Positions 61,957 to 64,000 of a stretch of DNA of 64,000 nt are shown one piece after another (the first letter of the stretch is position 1; every line of letters begins with the position of its first letter). The position numbers were made by a program, and so were the translations under genes. The DNA is taken from positions 13,193 through 77,192 of the forward strand of contig DGTQ01000026.1 of the NCBI GenBank assembly GCA_002394365.1. The letters run 5' to 3'. The notes beneath the pieces were generated by a model. The model had not been told where the DNA came from. It made no database searches and was given only the letters and a program-made list of their open reading frames with translations. The stretch is from Prevotellaceae bacterium UBA4332. Its GTDB lineage: Bacteria; Bacteroidota; Bacteroidia; Bacteroidales; Bacteroidaceae.

Positions 61957-62997
61957 TTAGTTTGCTGCAGTAAATTCTTCGAGGAAACGCTTGTCGTTTT
62001 CAGAGAACATGCGCAAGTCGCTAACCTGATACTTGAGGTTGGTGATACGCTCAACGCCAAGACCGAAGGCATAGCCAGAATACTTCTTGGAGTCGATGCC
62101 ACAGAGTTCGAGCACGTTGGGGTCAACCATACCGCAACCGAGAATTTCTACCCAGCCTGTATGCTTGCAGAAACCGCAACCTGTGCCACCGCAGATGTGG
62201 CAAGAGATGTCCATCTCGGCACTTGGCTCGGTGAAGGGGAAATAGGATGGGCGCAGACGTATCTTGGTGTCAGGACCGAAGAGCTCACGTGCAAAGGTGA
62301 GCATGACCTGCTTGAGGTCGGTGAAGCTGACGTTCTCGTCGATGTAGAGTCCTTCTATCTGGTGGAAGAAGCAGTGGGCACGGGCTGTGATAGCCTCGTT
62401 ACGATACACTCTGCCTGGGCAGATAACACGGATAGGGGGCTGCTGCTTCTCCATAACACGTGCCTGAACACTGGAGGTGTGGCTACGCAGGAGGATATTC
62501 TTGGTGACGTCGCCGAGTTTGCTCTCTTCCACGAAGAAAGTGTCCTGCATATCGCGTGCAGGGTGGTCAGCGGCAAAATTCATCTTGGTGAAGATATGGA
62601 GGTCGTCTTCTACCTCTGGTCCGTCGGCAAGGGTGAAGCCCATGCGCTGGAATATCTCTACTATCTCGTTCTTGACGATAGAGAGAGGATGGCGAGTGCC
62701 AAGCTGAACAGGGTAGGGGGTACGGGTAAGATCGAGTGCCTCCTGGGTGTCCTCCTTAGTGGTGAGCTGGTCACGCAGACCGTTGATTTTGTCGAAAGCG
62801 AGTGCCTTGACCTGATTGATAAGTGGACCAAAGATGCGTTTGTCCTCTGGTGCTACATTGCGGAAGTCTGCCATGAGGTCGTTGATGGCACCCTTGCGTG
62901 AGAGATACTTAATGCGCAGTGCCTCGATGTCGTCGAGGTTGTCGGCTATGAGATTGTTGATTTCAGAGGTGAGTTCCTCTATCTTTTCTTTTAACAT
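61957..62997 (-). CDS. pheS: phenylalanyl-tRNA synthetase alpha subunit
   Basis: Charges tRNA-Phe together with PheT. The 346-residue protein has the N-terminal coiled-coil (LKEKIEELTSEINNLIADN), class II motif 2 in ITARAHCFFHQIEGLYID, and motif 3 in SGYAFGLGVERITNLKY. Length is normal for the alpha subunit. Start is ATG 62997, and pheT is not adjacent. Transcription likely starts at TAACTTTG just upstream. Confidence 0.97.
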   Translation of the reverse strand: MLKEKIEELTSEINNLIADNLDDIEALRIKYLSRKGAINDLMADFRNVAPEDKRIFGPLINQVKALAFDKINGLRDQLTTKEDTQEALDLTRTPYPVQLGTRHPLSIVKNEIVEIFQRMGFTLADGPEVEDDLHIFTKMNFAADHPARDMQDTFFVEESKLGDVTKNILLRSHTSSVQARVMEKQQPPIRVICPGRVYRNEAITARAHCFFHQIEGLYIDENVSFTDLKQVMLTFARELFGPDTKIRLRPSYFPFTEPSAEMDISCHICGGTGCGFCKHTGWVEILGCGMVDPNVLELCGIDSKKYSGYAFGLGVERITNLKYQVSDLRMFSENDKRFLEEFTAAN

Positions 62998-63028
62998 TAT
63001 TTTATTATGGTTTATGTATTTGCGACTG

Positions 63029-63036
63029 CAAAGTTA
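63029..63036 (-). promoter_or_regulatory. -7 element before pheS
   Basis: TAACTTTG on the minus strand (63036-63029) is 31 bases before the start codon. The -33 position (about 63056-63059) is occupied by the AATTATG heptamer tract, so no TTTG is seen there. Confidence 0.65.
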
Positions 63037-63042
63037 CAAAAT

Positions 63043-63077
63043 AATTATGAATTATGAATTATGTACTATGAATTATT
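63043..63077. repeat. tandem heptamers across the nhaC stop
   Basis: Five 7-bp units (AATTATG three times, TACTATG, AATTATT) run from before the pheS promoter into the nhaC gene. The nhaC stop and its last five codons (IIHST) are made of these units. Confidence 0.85.
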
Positions 63078-64000
63078 TTCTTTCCGTAAAACGCTATATT
63101 GAGCAATGCCATGAGGAGCAGGGCATAGGTGTAATAGACATGGGGAATGATGTCGATGGGGTTGCAATGGGCGAGGGCTGCTGCCATGAGCAACTGGGCA
63201 CCGTAGGGGATTATGCCTTGCATGATGCAGGAGAAGGTGTCGAGAATACTTGCTACACGGCGTGGGTCGAGGTTGAAGCGTTGGGATATCTCCCTTGCTA
63301 TACCTGAAACGGTGATGATGGCAATGGTATTATTGGCTGTGCAGATATCAACAAGACTGACGAGGGCTGCTATGGAGAGTTCTGCTTTGCGTCGGGAGTT
63401 GATATGTCGTATCACCTTATTTATAATATAGCGTATGCCACCATTGGCTCGTATTATTTCGAGTATGCCGCCTGCAAGGAGCGAAACAATGATGAGTTCG
63501 CCCATGTTGGCTATGCCTTCTCCCAAATTTCCAAACCACGCATAGAGGGGGAGTTCGCCTTCTCCATTCATGCTTGGCATAATGAGATTGAGCAGTCCTG
63601 TGAACATGATACCTATGGTGAGCACGATGAAGACGTTGACACCAATGATAGCCACGATGAGTACAACGAGATAAGGCACTATTTTGAGGGCGTTTTCTAC
63701 TTGCGGTTCGGTTGGCAAGACAACGTTTATGCCCATGTAGGCATAGATGAATACAACCAGGATGGCTGCTGGCATAGCCATGTAGATATTGGTCTTGAAC
63801 TTATCGCTCATGGAGCAACCCTGCGACTGGGTGGCTACGACAGTAGTGTCGGAGATGAAAGAGAGGTTGTCGCCAAAGAAGGCTCCGCCAACGACTATGC
63901 CCGTAAGCATGGGAACGGAGAGACCTGTAGCATCTGCTATGCCAACGGCTATGGGAACGAGGGCTACAATAGTGCCAACGCTGGTACCTATGCTAAGTGA
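63059..64000 (-). CDS. nhaC: Na+/H+ antiporter NhaC family, C-terminal part
   Basis: The frame is open to the window edge, so the N-terminus is missing; about 313 codons are visible. Membrane helices and family motifs include GAFFGDNLSFISDTTVVAT, LVDICTANNTIAIITVSG and FSCIMQGIIPYGAQLLMAAAL. Substrate may be sodium or an organic acid/amine; NhaC-like proteins of Bacteroidetes vary. The extreme C-terminus is encoded by the AATTATG tract. It is not clearly in one unit with pheS. Confidence 0.88.
   Translation of the reverse strand, partial: SLSIGTSVGTIVALVPIAVGIADATGLSVPMLTGIVVGGAFFGDNLSFISDTTVVATQSQGCSMSDKFKTNIYMAMPAAILVVFIYAYMGINVVLPTEPQVENALKIVPYLVVLIVAIIGVNVFIVLTIGIMFTGLLNLIMPSMNGEGELPLYAWFGNLGEGIANMGELIIVSLLAGGILEIIRANGGIRYIINKVIRHINSRRKAELSIAALVSLVDICTANNTIAIITVSGIAREISQRFNLDPRRVASILDTFSCIMQGIIPYGAQLLMAAALAHCNPIDIIPHVYYTYALLLMALLNIAFYGKKIIHST

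Overview
The window reads as chromosomal DNA of a Bacteroidales bacterium, most likely Prevotella or a close relative. Promoters follow the Bacteroidetes pattern (TTTG, 19-20 bp, TAnnTTTG; for example before hsdM, secA, thrA, cstA and ppiD). The protein set is typical of that group: GldE, PorQ, an OmpA/PD40 lipoprotein, a GT3 glycogen synthase, a long SecA, Rho with a long disordered insert, and a Prevotella-like class II xylose isomerase. Species cannot be settled from the sequence alone.

Layout. 1-2210 is the 3' part of nifJ. After its terminator comes about 0.7 kb of repeats (21-bp-period array, short tandem heptamers, a 360-bp fold-back element), then a complete type I restriction-modification operon, hsdM-DUF1016 nuclease-hsdS-hsdR (2991-10353). 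On the minus strand follow xylB-xylA, mdh-nadD, and an envelope cluster (outer membrane protein, lptC, gldE, ppiD) that reads away from a divergent promoter near 21.2 kb. On the plus strand come a DUF4105 protein, secA with an overlapping small gene, tRNA-Arg(TCT), the threonine operon (thrA, an iPGM-like putative homoserine kinase, thrC), RNase P RNA, a YihY protein, rho, cstA, a small beta-barrel, nadC, rfbD-rfbC-rfbB, ffh, folD, a Na/Pi cotransporter, trmB, tonB, porQ, a polyprenyl synthase, tatD, an OmpA lipoprotein, an rRNA m5C methyltransferase, glycogen synthase and alpha-glucan phosphorylase. A second repeat-rich gap (57943-58612) ends in a truncated HigA-like antitoxin. The minus strand then carries two secreted hydrolases, pheS, and the edge of an NhaC antiporter.

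How it fits together. The genes describe a saccharolytic anaerobe: xylose enters through XylA/XylB, glucose is stored and released by a GT3 synthase and a GT35 phosphorylase, pyruvate goes to acetyl-CoA through NifJ, and Mdh feeds the reductive branch. Envelope and secretion functions (LptC, SecA, Ffh, PpiD, TonB, PorQ, OmpA, dTDP-rhamnose) are scattered among housekeeping genes.

The most unusual content is repetitive. (1) At least three intergenic arrays share a 21-bp period and a TTAGC / GCAT / TTGC pattern, each starting just downstream of an intrinsic terminator. (2) Short tandem heptamers of different sequence sit at many gene borders. They supply the last residues of XylB and NhaC and run in frame inside nadD and the rRNA methyltransferase gene. 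(3) Short CCCTCC/GGAGGG-type palindromes are embedded in frame in tatD, the OmpA lipoprotein gene, the methyltransferase gene and perhaps the DUF1016 gene. This resembles palindromic elements inside Rickettsia genes and heptameric STRR repeats of cyanobacteria. I know of no description for this group, but I could not search.
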